64,000 nt of DNA, taken from Nocardioides sp. zg-1308. GTDB lineage: Bacteria > Actinomycetota > Actinomycetes > Propionibacteriales > Nocardioidaceae. Below, piece after piece: positions 8,756-16,614 of this stretch (the stretch's first letter is position 1; each line of letters begins with the position of its first letter). The stretch lies in NCBI RefSeq assembly GCF_013155375.1, contig NZ_JABJQY010000001.1, positions 1 through 64,000 on the forward strand, in the 5' to 3' direction. The position numbers were made by a program, and so were the translations under genes. The notes under the pieces were generated by a model. The model was not told where the DNA came from, did not search any database, and worked only from the letters and a program-made list of their open reading frames with translations.

Positions 8756-9850
8756 TCAGGCAGGCGCGATGACGGCGGTGGCGCGCTCCCGCGCCCACGC
8801 GTCGGCCGCGAGGACGTCGTCCACCGTCAGGTTCTCCGACGAGCGTACGTCGTGGGCGGCGAGGACGTCGGCAACCGTGGGGATGATGTCGACGAAGCGG
8901 AGGCGCCCGGCGCGGAACGCCTCGACGCAGGCCTCGTTGGCGGCGTTGTAGACCGCCGGCGCGGTGCCGCCCTGCTCCCCCGCCGCCCGCGCGAGGGAGA
9001 CGGCCGGGAAGGCGTCGTCGTCGAGCGGGAGGAACTCCCACGTGCCGGGGGTGGTCCAGTCGAAGGCGGGCGCCGCGTCGGGCACCCGGTCGGGCCAGGC
9101 GAGGCCGAGCGCGATGGGGATCATCATGGTCGGCGGGCTGGCCTGGAGGATCGTGGAGCCGTCGACGAACTCGACCATCGAGTGGACGTCGCTGGTGGGG
9201 TGCACCACCACGTCGATCCGGTCGAAGGGGATGTCGAAGAGCAGGTGTGCCTCGATGACCTCCAGGCCCTTGTTGACCAGGGTGGCGGAGTTGATGGTGA
9301 TGACCGGTCCCATCGACCAGGTGGGGTGCTGGAGCGCCTCGTCGACGGTGACGGTGGCGAGGTCCTCGCGGGTGCGGCCGCGGAAGGGTCCGCCGGACGC
9401 GGTCAGCACGAGGCGTCGTACCTCCGCGCGGGTGCCGGAGCGCAGGCACTGGGCCAGCGCGGAGTGCTCGGAGTCGACCGGCACGATCTGGCCCGGCTGC
9501 GCCCGGCCGGTGACCAGGGCACCGCCCATGATGAGCGACTCCTTGTTGGCCAGCGCGAGGGTGTTGCCGGCGTCGAGGGCGGCCAGGGTGGGCCGCAGGC
9601 CGACAGCGCCGGTGATGCCGTTGAGCACGACGTCGCACTCCCGGGCCGCGGCCTCCGTCGACGCCTCCTCGCCCAGGCCGGACCAGGCGGGGGCGAACTC
9701 CGCCACCTGGGCGTCGAAGAGCTCGCGGTTCGAGCCGCCGGCGGTGAGCGCGACGACGCGGAAGCGGTCGGGGTGGGCGCGGACGAGCTCGAGGGCCTGG
9801 GTGCCGATCGACCCGGTCGAGCCGAGGATCACGATGTCGCGCACAGTCAC
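8756..9850 (-). CDS. dxr: 1-deoxy-D-xylulose-5-phosphate reductoisomerase
   Basis: Dxr (IspC) converts DXP to MEP with NADPH, the committed step of the MEP pathway. The N-terminal NADPH site is [11 protein letters not shown] and the catalytic/metal region includes [12 protein letters not shown] and [10 protein letters not shown], with NKESLIMGG between. Its 364 residues are slightly shorter than the E. coli enzyme. The GTG at 9850 is used as start; a second GTG at 9844 is possible. The gene is divergent from the TPR protein, with a gap of about 26 bp, and leads directly into the site-2 protease gene. Confidence 0.97.
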   Translation of the reverse strand: MTVRDIVILGSTGSIGTQALELVRAHPDRFRVVALTAGGSNRELFDAQVAEFAPAWSGLGEEASTEAAARECDVVLNGITGAVGLRPTLAALDAGNTLALANKESLIMGGALVTGRAQPGQIVPVDSEHSALAQCLRSGTRAEVRRLVLTASGGPFRGRTREDLATVTVDEALQHPTWSMGPVITINSATLVNKGLEVIEAHLLFDIPFDRIDVVVHPTSDVHSMVEFVDGSTILQASPPTMMIPIALGLAWPDRVPDAAPAFDWTTPGTWEFLPLDDDAFPAVSLARAAGEQGGTAPAVYNAANEACVEAFRAGRLRFVDIIPTVADVLAAHDVRSSENLTVDDVLAADAWARERATAVIAPA

Positions 9851-9876
9851 CGCCCCAGTTTGTCAGGATGGGCGCC

Positions 9877-10932
9877 GTGACCGAGGACTGGCAGGCACTC
9901 ATGCGTGCCGAGACGCTGCTCGACCTGCGCCGCGACGCCGAGGCCGAGCAGCGCTTCCGCGACGTCCTCGCCGCCGACCCGGAGTCGGTCCCCGCCCTGC
10001 TGGGGCTCGGTCGCGCCCTCAACCGCCAGGACCGGCACGAGGAGGCCGAGCGGGCGGTCCGCAGCGCGCTGGCGCTCGCGCCGGAGCACGCGGCGGGCTA
10101 CCACCAGCTCACCGACGTCCTCTGCGACCGCCGCGACGGCGCCGGCGCGCTGAGTGCCGCCGAGAGCGGCCTGGCGCTCGCGCCGCACGCCTTCACCTCG
10201 CACTACCAGCACGCCCGCGCCCTGCTGAGCCAGCGGCGACCGCGGGTCCGCGACGCGTACGACGCCGCGGTGCGGGCCGTGGGGCTCGCTCCGCACAGTC
10301 CCGACGCCCACAACCTCGTCGGCCTGTGCCTCGACGGCCTCGGCGACCACGCCGGCGCGCAGGCCGCCTTCCGCAACGCGCTGGCCCTCGACCCGCTGCA
10401 CACGATGGCGCAGAACAACCTCGCCGCGACCGAGCTCGACCGCGGCCGGCTCCGCCGCGCGGCCGGCCTGCTGCGCTCGGCGGTCGGCAACGACCCGCAG
10501 GAGAAGCAGCTGCACCAGAACCTCGACGTCGTGCTCCTGCTGCTCGTCCGGCGCGTGGTGTGGTCCCTGTGCGGGGTGGCGATCGTGCTCGGCGTGCTGC
10601 TGGTGACGGAGGCGCCCTGGTGGGCCCGAGCGCTGAGCGGCACGGCCTACGTCGCCGTGCTCGCCACGCTGCTGCACCGGGTCCGCGTCCAGCTCCCGCG
10701 CGGCGTGAGCCGCTGGGGCCGGGGCATCTGGGGCCGGACGCGGTGGCAGGGGCGCTACCTCATCGGCCTGCTGGTGCTCCTGTCCGTCGCGGTGCTGCTG
10801 CTGGCCTTCGCCCCCTACCCGGTGGCGGCCGGAGCCGGGCTCGTGCTCGGCGGCATCCTGCGGGTGCTCGGCGTGCTGTGCGTCATCGGCTGGATCGGCG
10901 CCGCCGCGGTCAACCTCGCGCGCGGTCGGTGA
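9877..10932 (+). CDS. Membrane-anchored TPR protein
   Basis: A 351-residue protein. Residues about 5-210 are TPR helices (repeats such as EAEQRFRDVLAADPESVPAL and AQAAFRNALALDPLHTMAQ). The last 130 residues hold about four hydrophobic segments separated by basic loops. I chose the GTG at 9877 because AGGA lies 8 bases upstream; an ATG at 9868 is the alternative. It is followed 22 bp later by a TPR-AAA ATPase gene with nearly the same start context, so the two are probably co-transcribed and work together at the membrane. Specific role unknown. Confidence 0.85.
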   Translation: MTEDWQALMRAETLLDLRRDAEAEQRFRDVLAADPESVPALLGLGRALNRQDRHEEAERAVRSALALAPEHAAGYHQLTDVLCDRRDGAGALSAAESGLALAPHAFTSHYQHARALLSQRRPRVRDAYDAAVRAVGLAPHSPDAHNLVGLCLDGLGDHAGAQAAFRNALALDPLHTMAQNNLAATELDRGRLRRAAGLLRSAVGNDPQEKQLHQNLDVVLLLLVRRVVWSLCGVAIVLGVLLVTEAPWWARALSGTAYVAVLATLLHRVRVQLPRGVSRWGRGIWGRTRWQGRYLIGLLVLLSVAVLLLAFAPYPVAAGAGLVLGGILRVLGVLCVIGWIGAAAVNLARGR

Positions 10933-10954
10933 CGGCCCTCCTAGGGTGGGCGCC

Positions 10955-12214
10955 GTGGACGAGCGACTGATCGACAGCCTGGCGGCCGCGGTGCGCTCCG
11001 CCCCGGACGACCTCACCCTCCGGCTGCACCTCGCCGGGCTGCTCGTCGACGCCGGGCGCGGCGGCGAGGCCGTCGAGCACGTCGCGACCGTCCTGGCCAC
11101 CGAGCCCACGTCGGCGCGGGCCCGCGAGCTGATGGCTCAGGCCGTGGCTCCCCCGTCGGCGCCCGCGCCCGCCGACCAGGCTCCCGCCGACGCGCCCACC
11201 GACGCTCCCACTGACGCGCCCACTGACGTGCCCCCTGCGGGTGCGCCGACCGACTTCGACTGGCGTGCCGCCGAGTCCGACCTCGGCGACCCGGTCGGAC
11301 CGATGTTCGTCGACGGCGCCACCGAGGACCCCGGCCCGGCCGCGTTCGACGCCGAGCGGGTCGGCGTACGGCTCGCGGACGTGGGCGGGCTCACCGAGGT
11401 CAAGAAGCGCCTCGAGGCCGGCTTCCTCGCGCCGCTGCGCAACCCGGAGCTGCGCCGGCTCTACGGCAAGTCGCTGCGAGGTGGCCTGCTGCTCTACGGC
11501 CCGCCGGGGTGCGGCAAGACCTTCCTCGCCAAGGCCGTCGCCGGGGAGCTCGGCGCCTCCTTCATCCACGTCTCGCTGGCCGACGTGCTCGACATGTACG
11601 TCGGGCAGAGCGAGCGCAACGTCAAGGAGCTCTTCGAGGTCGCCCGGACCTCCGCGCCGTGCGTGCTGTTCCTCGACGAGCTCGACGCCATCGGGCAGAA
11701 GCGCTCCCTGTCGCGCAACAGCGGCGCGCGCACCACCGTCAACCAGCTCCTGACCGAGCTCGACGGTGTCGGCTCGGACAACGAGGGCGTCTTCGTGCTC
11801 GCGGCCACCAACCACCCGTGGGACGTCGACCCGGCGCTGCGCCGCCCCGGTCGCCTCGACCGCACGCTGCTGGTGCTGCCGCCCGACCGCGAGGCGCGGG
11901 AGGCGATCCTGCGCACCCACCTGCGCGACCGGCCGGTCGAGCGCATCGACACGCGCAGGCTGGCCAGGGCGACCGACGGCTTCAGCGGCGCCGACCTCGC
12001 CCACCTGTGCGAGTCGGCGTCGGAGAACGCGCTGATGGAGTCCGTCGGCTCGGGGCAGGTCCGGATGATCGGGATGGCCGACTTCGACCAGGCCCTGTCC
12101 GAGGTCCGCCCCTCGATCGGGCCGTGGTTGGAGACCGCGCGCAACGTGGCGCTCTACGCCAACGCCTCGGGCGAGTACGACGACCTGGCGAAGTGGCTGC
12201 GCAAGCAGCGCTAG
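10955..12214 (+). CDS. AAA ATPase with N-terminal TPR-like region (CDC48/FtsH-like)
   Basis: A 419-residue protein. Residues 1-70 are TPR-like helices (LRLHLAGLLVDAGRGGEAVEH). A Pro/Ala/Asp linker with a PTDA repeat follows, then one AAA module. Visible motifs are Walker A GPPGCGKTF, Walker B VLFLDELDAIG, and the second region of homology with arginine fingers RRPGRLDR. It has neither the FtsH protease domain nor a second AAA ring, so it is a single-ring remodelling ATPase. The GTG at 10955 has AGGGTGGG ahead of it; 10946 is the alternative start. It lies 22 bp after the membrane TPR gene, whose product may recruit it. Its stop overlaps the convergent gene by 4 bp. Confidence 0.9.
   Translation: MDERLIDSLAAAVRSAPDDLTLRLHLAGLLVDAGRGGEAVEHVATVLATEPTSARARELMAQAVAPPSAPAPADQAPADAPTDAPTDAPTDVPPAGAPTDFDWRAAESDLGDPVGPMFVDGATEDPGPAAFDAERVGVRLADVGGLTEVKKRLEAGFLAPLRNPELRRLYGKSLRGGLLLYGPPGCGKTFLAKAVAGELGASFIHVSLADVLDMYVGQSERNVKELFEVARTSAPCVLFLDELDAIGQKRSLSRNSGARTTVNQLLTELDGVGSDNEGVFVLAATNHPWDVDPALRRPGRLDRTLLVLPPDREAREAILRTHLRDRPVERIDTRRLARATDGFSGADLAHLCESASENALMESVGSGQVRMIGMADFDQALSEVRPSIGPWLETARNVALYANASGEYDDLAKWLRKQR
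11187..11234 (+). repeat. In-frame 12-bp tandem repeat coding for a PTDA linker
   Basis: Degenerate 12-bp units of the type GCGCCCACCGAC repeat about three times inside the ATPase gene and encode Asp-Ala-Pro-Thr repeats in the linker between the TPR-like region and the AAA domain. Copies differ at third positions. Such repeats often vary in number between strains; that is general knowledge and not shown here. Confidence 0.7.
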
Positions 12215-12816
12215 CCCGCCTGCTCCTCCGGCGCGCCGAACGACCAGATCCCCACCCCGCCGACCTCCACCAGCGTGGCGCCGGCGGTGACCGGCACCTT
12301 CTGGTCGTCCGACGCGCCGAGCGCGGCGCGCACGGTCAGCACGTCGTCGCGGTGCCGCGCGAGCACGGCGTCGCCGGGCACGTCGGCGCAGGGCGCCGGG
12401 TCCGTGCGGCCCGCGCGCATCGCGACGTCCCAGGGGACGTCCTCGCCGTCGACCGTGAGGACCACGCCGGCGTCGGTGGAGCCGAGCCGCACCCGGCCCT
12501 CGGCGCCGGGCGAGTCGTCGTACGCCGCCTCGGCGCCGACGCGTGCCACGGCCAGCGCCACCAGCACCCCCTCCTCGGGAGGCAGCGAGCCGAGCACCAC
12601 CCGGTCACCGATCCCGACGCCGAAGGCGCGCAGCACGCCGGCGCAGGCGGCCACCTCGGTGAGCAGCCAGGCGAAGGTCCGCTCCTTGCCGGCGAGCGTC
12701 AGGGCGACGTCATCGGCGCGACCACGGATCACGTGGATGTCGAGGGCGTTGTAGCAGGCGTTGAGGGTGCCGGGGTCGCCGTCGGCGGGCGCCCGGAACC
12801 AGGTGACGTCGGCCAT
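12211..12816 (-). CDS. Truncated acyl-CoA-synthetase-like protein
   Basis: A 201-residue protein whose first 45 residues resemble the N-terminal domain of acetyl-CoA synthetases (WFRAPADGDPGTLNACYNALDIH), followed by the first part of an AMP-binding fold (FAWLLTEVAACAGVLRAFGVGIGDRVVLGSLPPEEG). The ATP-binding P-loop, adenylate-forming core and C-terminal lid are all absent, so it should not catalyse adenylation. It starts 4 bp after the M1 peptidase stop and probably shares its transcript. The reading frame is clean to a normal stop, which favours a shortened family over a recent pseudogene. Function unknown. Confidence 0.72.
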   Translation of the reverse strand: MADVTWFRAPADGDPGTLNACYNALDIHVIRGRADDVALTLAGKERTFAWLLTEVAACAGVLRAFGVGIGDRVVLGSLPPEEGVLVALAVARVGAEAAYDDSPGAEGRVRLGSTDAGVVLTVDGEDVPWDVAMRAGRTDPAPCADVPGDAVLARHRDDVLTVRAALGASDDQKVPVTAGATLVEVGGVGIWSFGAPEEQAG

Positions 12817-12820
12817 CGGG

Positions 12821-14260
12821 TCAGGCCAGCCCGTTGTCCGCCGTCTCGGCCGGCCGCGACGGGGTGCGCAGCCAGGCGTCGAAGAAGCCGGTGAGGTCCT
12901 GCCCGCTGACCCGCGCGGCCACCTCCTCGAACTCGGCGGACGAGCCGTTGCCGCCGCGCTGCTCGCTGATCCAGGTGCGCAGCACCCGCCAGAACGCCTC
13001 GTCGCCGACGCGGTTGCGCAGGGCCTGCAGGGTCATCGCGCCGCGGCCGTAGACGGCCCCGTCGAAGACGCGCTCGGCGCCCGGGTCGCCGATGGTGAGC
13101 TTCCAGAAGTCGGAGGAGCCGTCGACGTCGGTGTAGTAGTCGCGCAGGGTCGCAGCGGCCGAGCGACCGCCGTGGTTCTCGGTCCAGCGCCACTCCATGA
13201 ACGTCGCGAACCCCTCGTTGAGCCAGATGTCGCGCCAGTGCTGGACGGCGATGTCGTCGCCGAACCACTGGTGGGCGAGCTCGTGCACCACGAGGCTGGT
13301 GTAGCCGGCGCCCACCGAGGGGTAGGTCGGCCGGGTCTGGTTCTCCAGGGCGAAGCCCGGGTCGAGCGACGTCGTGATGCCGCCGACCACCGAGAACGGG
13401 TAGTCGCCGAGGTCCTCCTCGAGTCCGGCGACGACCTCCGGGGTCTTCTTCATCAGCCGCATGCTGGCGTCGTGCTCGGCGTCGCTGAGGCCCTTCGAGA
13501 CCGCCACGAGCCACGGCAGTCCGCGGTGCCTGCCCTTGGCGATGGTGAAGTCGCCGGCGGCGAAGAAGGCGAGGTAGGGCACCATCGGCTCGTCGGCGCG
13601 CCAGTGCCACGTCGTGGAGGTGCGGCCGACCTTCCTGCCCTTGAGCTCGCCGTTGGAGATCACCTCGCGACCGTTGGGCACGCGCACCTTGACGTCGACG
13701 ACCGCCTTGTCGAGCGGGTGGTCGTTGGCGGGGAACCACCACGGGGCCATGTGCGGCTCGTTCATCGTGACGACCTCGCGCCGGCTCGCGAGCCAGTTGT
13801 CCTCGCCGGCGTAGGAGTGCCTGCCGGGGCGGTCGGCGTACGACACGACGACGGTGTGCTCGGTGCCGGCGGCCAGCGGTCGCTTCGGCGTGATCCGGAG
13901 CTCGTGCCCGCCGCCGGTCCTGGCGACGTCGGCCTTCGCGCCGTCGACGGTCACCTTCGACACCTTCAGCAGGAAGTCGAGGGAGAAGCTCCTGAGCTCG
14001 GCCAGGGCGGTGAGCTCGACGCGGGTGCGACCGCTCAGCCGCCTGTCCTCGAGCGAGTAGCGGTTGTCGATGGCGTAGGACGACACGTCGATGCCGCCGT
14101 TGCCGTCGAGCGGCCAGTAGGGGTCGCCGATCCCCGACGCGCCGTCGACCGGGGCGTCCGCCCGCACTCCGGCCGTGGCGGTGGCGCTGGCCAGCCCGAC
14201 GGTCATGGCGCCGGCGAGGACGACGGCGAGCAGGGGTCGAGGGATCGGTCGTGTGGTCAC
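12821..14260 (-). CDS. Secreted M1 family zinc metallopeptidase
   Basis: A 479-residue aminopeptidase-type protein. A signal peptide is visible (basic MTTRPIPR, a hydrophobic stretch to about residue 22, Ala-rich cleavage region). The gluzincin motif is His326-Glu327-x-x-His330, with Glu349 as third ligand in WLNEGFATF, and the exopeptidase signature region is shifted from GAMEN. It lacks the large C-terminal helical domain of PepN (about 850 residues), as in other short secreted actinobacterial M1 enzymes. The GTG at 14260 directly follows GGAGG. The truncated synthetase-like gene follows on the same strand. Confidence 0.92.
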   Translation of the reverse strand: MTTRPIPRPLLAVVLAGAMTVGLASATATAGVRADAPVDGASGIGDPYWPLDGNGGIDVSSYAIDNRYSLEDRRLSGRTRVELTALAELRSFSLDFLLKVSKVTVDGAKADVARTGGGHELRITPKRPLAAGTEHTVVVSYADRPGRHSYAGEDNWLASRREVVTMNEPHMAPWWFPANDHPLDKAVVDVKVRVPNGREVISNGELKGRKVGRTSTTWHWRADEPMVPYLAFFAAGDFTIAKGRHRGLPWLVAVSKGLSDAEHDASMRLMKKTPEVVAGLEEDLGDYPFSVVGGITTSLDPGFALENQTRPTYPSVGAGYTSLVVHELAHQWFGDDIAVQHWRDIWLNEGFATFMEWRWTENHGGRSAAATLRDYYTDVDGSSDFWKLTIGDPGAERVFDGAVYGRGAMTLQALRNRVGDEAFWRVLRTWISEQRGGNGSSAEFEEVAARVSGQDLTGFFDAWLRTPSRPAETADNGLA

Positions 14261-14377
14261 CCTCCGAACCTAGCCCACTCCGTAATTCGGGTGCGGACCG
14301 CCGACGGCTGCGCCAGACTGGTCGGCGTACGCCCCGGCGACGACCCGCGTCGCCCGTGTTGTGAGAGGAGCCGTGAC

Positions 14378-14476
14378 ATGTCCATCACTGTCCTCGGCCT
14401 GCCCGCCGACCACCTCTCTCACGCACGGAGCACCCACCTTGACGCACGCATTCCCGGAGGACTTCCTCCGCACTGA
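14378..14476 (+). CDS. Possible 32-residue upstream ORF overlapping the RIO1 kinase start
   Basis: An ATG at 14378 is preceded at 7-nt spacing by GAGAGGAG, the best Shine-Dalgarno sequence near here, and opens a frame of 32 codons beginning MSITVLGLP and ending LPPH. It overlaps the first 38 bases of the RIO1 gene in another frame. It may be a leader peptide that adjusts kinase translation, or an accident of a strong ribosome site. No family is recognised. Confidence 0.35.
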   Translation: MSITVLGLPADHLSHARSTHLDARIPGGLPPH

Positions 14477-15332
14477 CGACCGTTCGCCCACCGAGGGCAT
14501 CGACGAGTCGTTCGTCTTCTCGTTCCACACCTACGCCGACGAGCTCGGCGAGGGTCAGCGCTGGTCCCGCTGGGAGGACCTCGAGGCCCTCATGCGGGGC
14601 CCCGAGCCGCGCCCCGACTGGGTCGTGACCTCCAGCGGCGCCATCGACGCCGACCTGGGCATCCTCAAGACCGGCAAGGAGGCCGACGTCTTCCTGCTGG
14701 AGCGCGGCGACCCGCACCGGCCCGAGGACGCGGTCGTGATGGCCGCGAAGCGCTACCGCGACACCGACCACCGCACCTTCCACCGTGCAGCCGCCTACAC
14801 CGAGGGCCGCTCCATGAAGCGCTCCCGGGACGAGCGCGCCCTCAAGCGCAAGTCGACCTGGGGCCGCCAGGTCGCCGCGGGCGAGTGGGCGATCTCGGAG
14901 TGGAACGCCCTGCGGCGGTGCTGGGAGCTCGGCCTCCCGGTCCCCTACCCGGTCCAGATCGACGACACCGAGATCCTGATGGAGTGGATCACCCACACCG
15001 TCGACGGCGAGGTCGAGACCGCGCCCCGGGTGGCCCAGGTCCGCCCCGAGCGGACCGTGGTCGAGGGCTACTACGAGCAGCTCCGCGACGCGCTGATGAC
15101 GCTCGTCCAGGCCGGGCTCGTGCACGGGGACCTGTCTCCCTACAACACCCTCGCCGCCGGTGAGCGGCTGGTCATCATCGACCTGCCGCAGATGGTGGAT
15201 CTCGTCGGCAACCCGCGCGGGATGGACTTCCTGCTGCGCGACTGCGCCAACATGTGCGCCTGGTTCCGCTCCCGCGGGCTCGAGGTCGACCAGCAGGAGC
15301 TGTTCGGGGAGCTGATGGCCCACGCCTTCTGA
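14439..15332 (+). CDS. RIO1-type serine/threonine protein kinase
   Basis: A 297-residue atypical kinase. The ATP loop is TGKEADVFLL, the catalytic lysine lies in MAAKRYR, the catalytic loop is VHGDLSPYN and the metal-binding Asp is in VIIDLPQ, all in RIO1 order. RIO kinases lack the activation segment and the substrate-binding lobe of ordinary kinases. In archaea and eukaryotes they act in small-subunit maturation; the bacterial role is unsettled. I used TTG 14439 (reading THAFPEDFLRTDD), with GGAG 8 bases upstream. The longer frame from GTG 14361 adds residues that look unconserved. A 32-codon ORF overlaps the start. Confidence 0.9.
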   Translation: MTHAFPEDFLRTDDRSPTEGIDESFVFSFHTYADELGEGQRWSRWEDLEALMRGPEPRPDWVVTSSGAIDADLGILKTGKEADVFLLERGDPHRPEDAVVMAAKRYRDTDHRTFHRAAAYTEGRSMKRSRDERALKRKSTWGRQVAAGEWAISEWNALRRCWELGLPVPYPVQIDDTEILMEWITHTVDGEVETAPRVAQVRPERTVVEGYYEQLRDALMTLVQAGLVHGDLSPYNTLAAGERLVIIDLPQMVDLVGNPRGMDFLLRDCANMCAWFRSRGLEVDQQELFGELMAHAF

Positions 15333-15360
15333 GCGGGGGTCGTCGGGTGGGTCCTCGGGT

Positions 15361-15426
15361 TTCGGGTTTCCCCGCACAGGCGGGGAAACCCGAACTTCTG
15401 GGGGCGTGCACACCCCCAGAAGTTCG
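15361..15426. terminator. Two overlapping 14-bp-stem hairpins after the RIO1 gene
   Basis: Arms at 15361-15374 and 15381-15394 pair perfectly (core CGGGTTTCCCCG) with a 6-nt loop. Arms at 15391-15404 and 15413-15426 pair perfectly (CGAACTTCTGGGGG) with an 8-nt loop. They share 15391-15394, so both stems cannot be complete at once. No T-run follows, which is usual for actinobacterial terminators. The region separates the RIO1 gene from the LOG-family gene. Confidence 0.7.
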
Positions 15427-15454
15427 CAACACGCTCGGCAAGTCCGCCTTGAGT

Positions 15455-15478
15455 CTCTCAGGGACTCACGCCTGAGAG
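15455..15478. repeat. Third inverted repeat before the LOG-family gene
   Basis: CTCTCAGG at 15455-15462 pairs with CCTGAGAG at 15471-15478 across 8 bases. It ends 17 bases before the GTG start of the downstream gene, so it could be an operator or a 5' leader hairpin. Confidence 0.45.
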
Positions 15479-15495
15479 CGCATAGGTTGGGGCGC

Positions 15496-16614
15496 GTGCT
15501 GCACTCCCGTGGACGCGTCCTCGACGTCACTTCCCTCGACGACCTCGACCGCCGCCTGGCCGAGGGCGTGCGGTCGCTGGCCGGCTGGCGAGTGCTGCGC
15601 CTCGACCTCACCGAGCGCGGCCCCGCCCTGCTCAAGCGGTCGCTGGCGCAGTCGCTGTTCCTCGGCTGCGAGTTCGCCGAGGGCGAGGACGACGCCGTAC
15701 GTCGCGCCGGCGGGGTGGTGCTGCACGCGATCCCCGACGTCCCGGTCGACCCCTACCGGGCGGGCCTCTACTCCCCCGCCGAGCTCTACGACGCACCCCG
15801 CTACGAGGACACCCTCGACGCCCGGGCGTACGCCTGGTCCCGGCGCGGTGCCGGCCCCGAGGACGCGCTCGCCATGGCGCTGCACGACCACCACGTCGAC
15901 GCCGCCCTCGGCGAGTGGGTCGCCGGACGGGAGGTCGTCGGCGTCATGGGCGGTCACGCGCTCGAGCGCGGAAGCGAGGCGTACGCCGACGCGGCACGGC
16001 TGGGCCACGCCCTGGCCGCGCGGCTGACGGTCGCCACGGGCGGCGGACCCGGAGCGATGGAGGCCGCCAACCTCGGCGCGTTCGTGCCGGGGGACGGATC
16101 GGGTCAGGAGTCCGCCGCGCTCGACGCCGCGCTGGCGGCGGTCGCGCAGGTGCCGTCCTTCCGACCCGACATCGGCGCCTGGGCCCGGGTGGCGCTGGAC
16201 GTCGTCGAGGCGACGGCCGGCGGGCGGGAGTCGCTCGGCATCCCGACCTGGCACTACGGCCACGAGCCGCCGAACCCCTTCGCCACGGCGATCGCGAAGT
16301 TCTTCCGCAACGCCCCGCGCGAGGCGCTGCTGCTCGAGGTCTGCACGGCCGGCATCGTGTTCCTGCCGGGAGCGGGCGGCACGGTGCAGGAGGTCTTCCA
16401 GGACGCCTGCGAGAACTACTACGCCGACCGGACCTCCGTGGCGCCCATGGTGCTGGTCGGCCGCCGCCACTGGACCGAGGACCTCCCCGTGTGGCCGCTG
16501 CTGCAGGCGCTGGCGCGCGGACGGTCGATGGAGCCCCACGTGCACCTCGTCGACAGCGTCGAGGAGGCCGTGGCGGTGGTCGTGGCGGAGGTCAGCCGGC
16601 GCGTCGGCGGCTGA
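15496..16614 (+). CDS. LOG-family Rossmann nucleotide-binding protein
   Basis: A 372-residue protein. The C-terminal 240 residues hold the LOG/lysine-decarboxylase-like fold, with GGGPGAMEAAN and a PGAGGTVQEVF variant of the PGGxGTxxE motif that binds and cleaves nucleotide monophosphates. About 130 extra N-terminal residues place it nearer the long PpnN type than the short LOG proteins. Likely activity is hydrolysis of a nucleoside monophosphate to base and ribose phosphate; this is inferred from the family. The GTG at 15496 is the first start after the hairpins. Its 3' end overlaps the convergent glycosyltransferase by 23 bp. Confidence 0.82.
   Translation: MLHSRGRVLDVTSLDDLDRRLAEGVRSLAGWRVLRLDLTERGPALLKRSLAQSLFLGCEFAEGEDDAVRRAGGVVLHAIPDVPVDPYRAGLYSPAELYDAPRYEDTLDARAYAWSRRGAGPEDALAMALHDHHVDAALGEWVAGREVVGVMGGHALERGSEAYADAARLGHALAARLTVATGGGPGAMEAANLGAFVPGDGSGQESAALDAALAAVAQVPSFRPDIGAWARVALDVVEATAGGRESLGIPTWHYGHEPPNPFATAIAKFFRNAPREALLLEVCTAGIVFLPGAGGTVQEVFQDACENYYADRTSVAPMVLVGRRHWTEDLPVWPLLQALARGRSMEPHVHLVDSVEEAVAVVVAEVSRRVGG

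Noticed and set aside
12761..14476. 571-residue plus-strand ORF opposite the M1 peptidase
   Set aside because: Antisense to a peptidase with signal peptide and zinc motif. Only its last 32 codons, with their own ribosome site, were kept as a possible small ORF.
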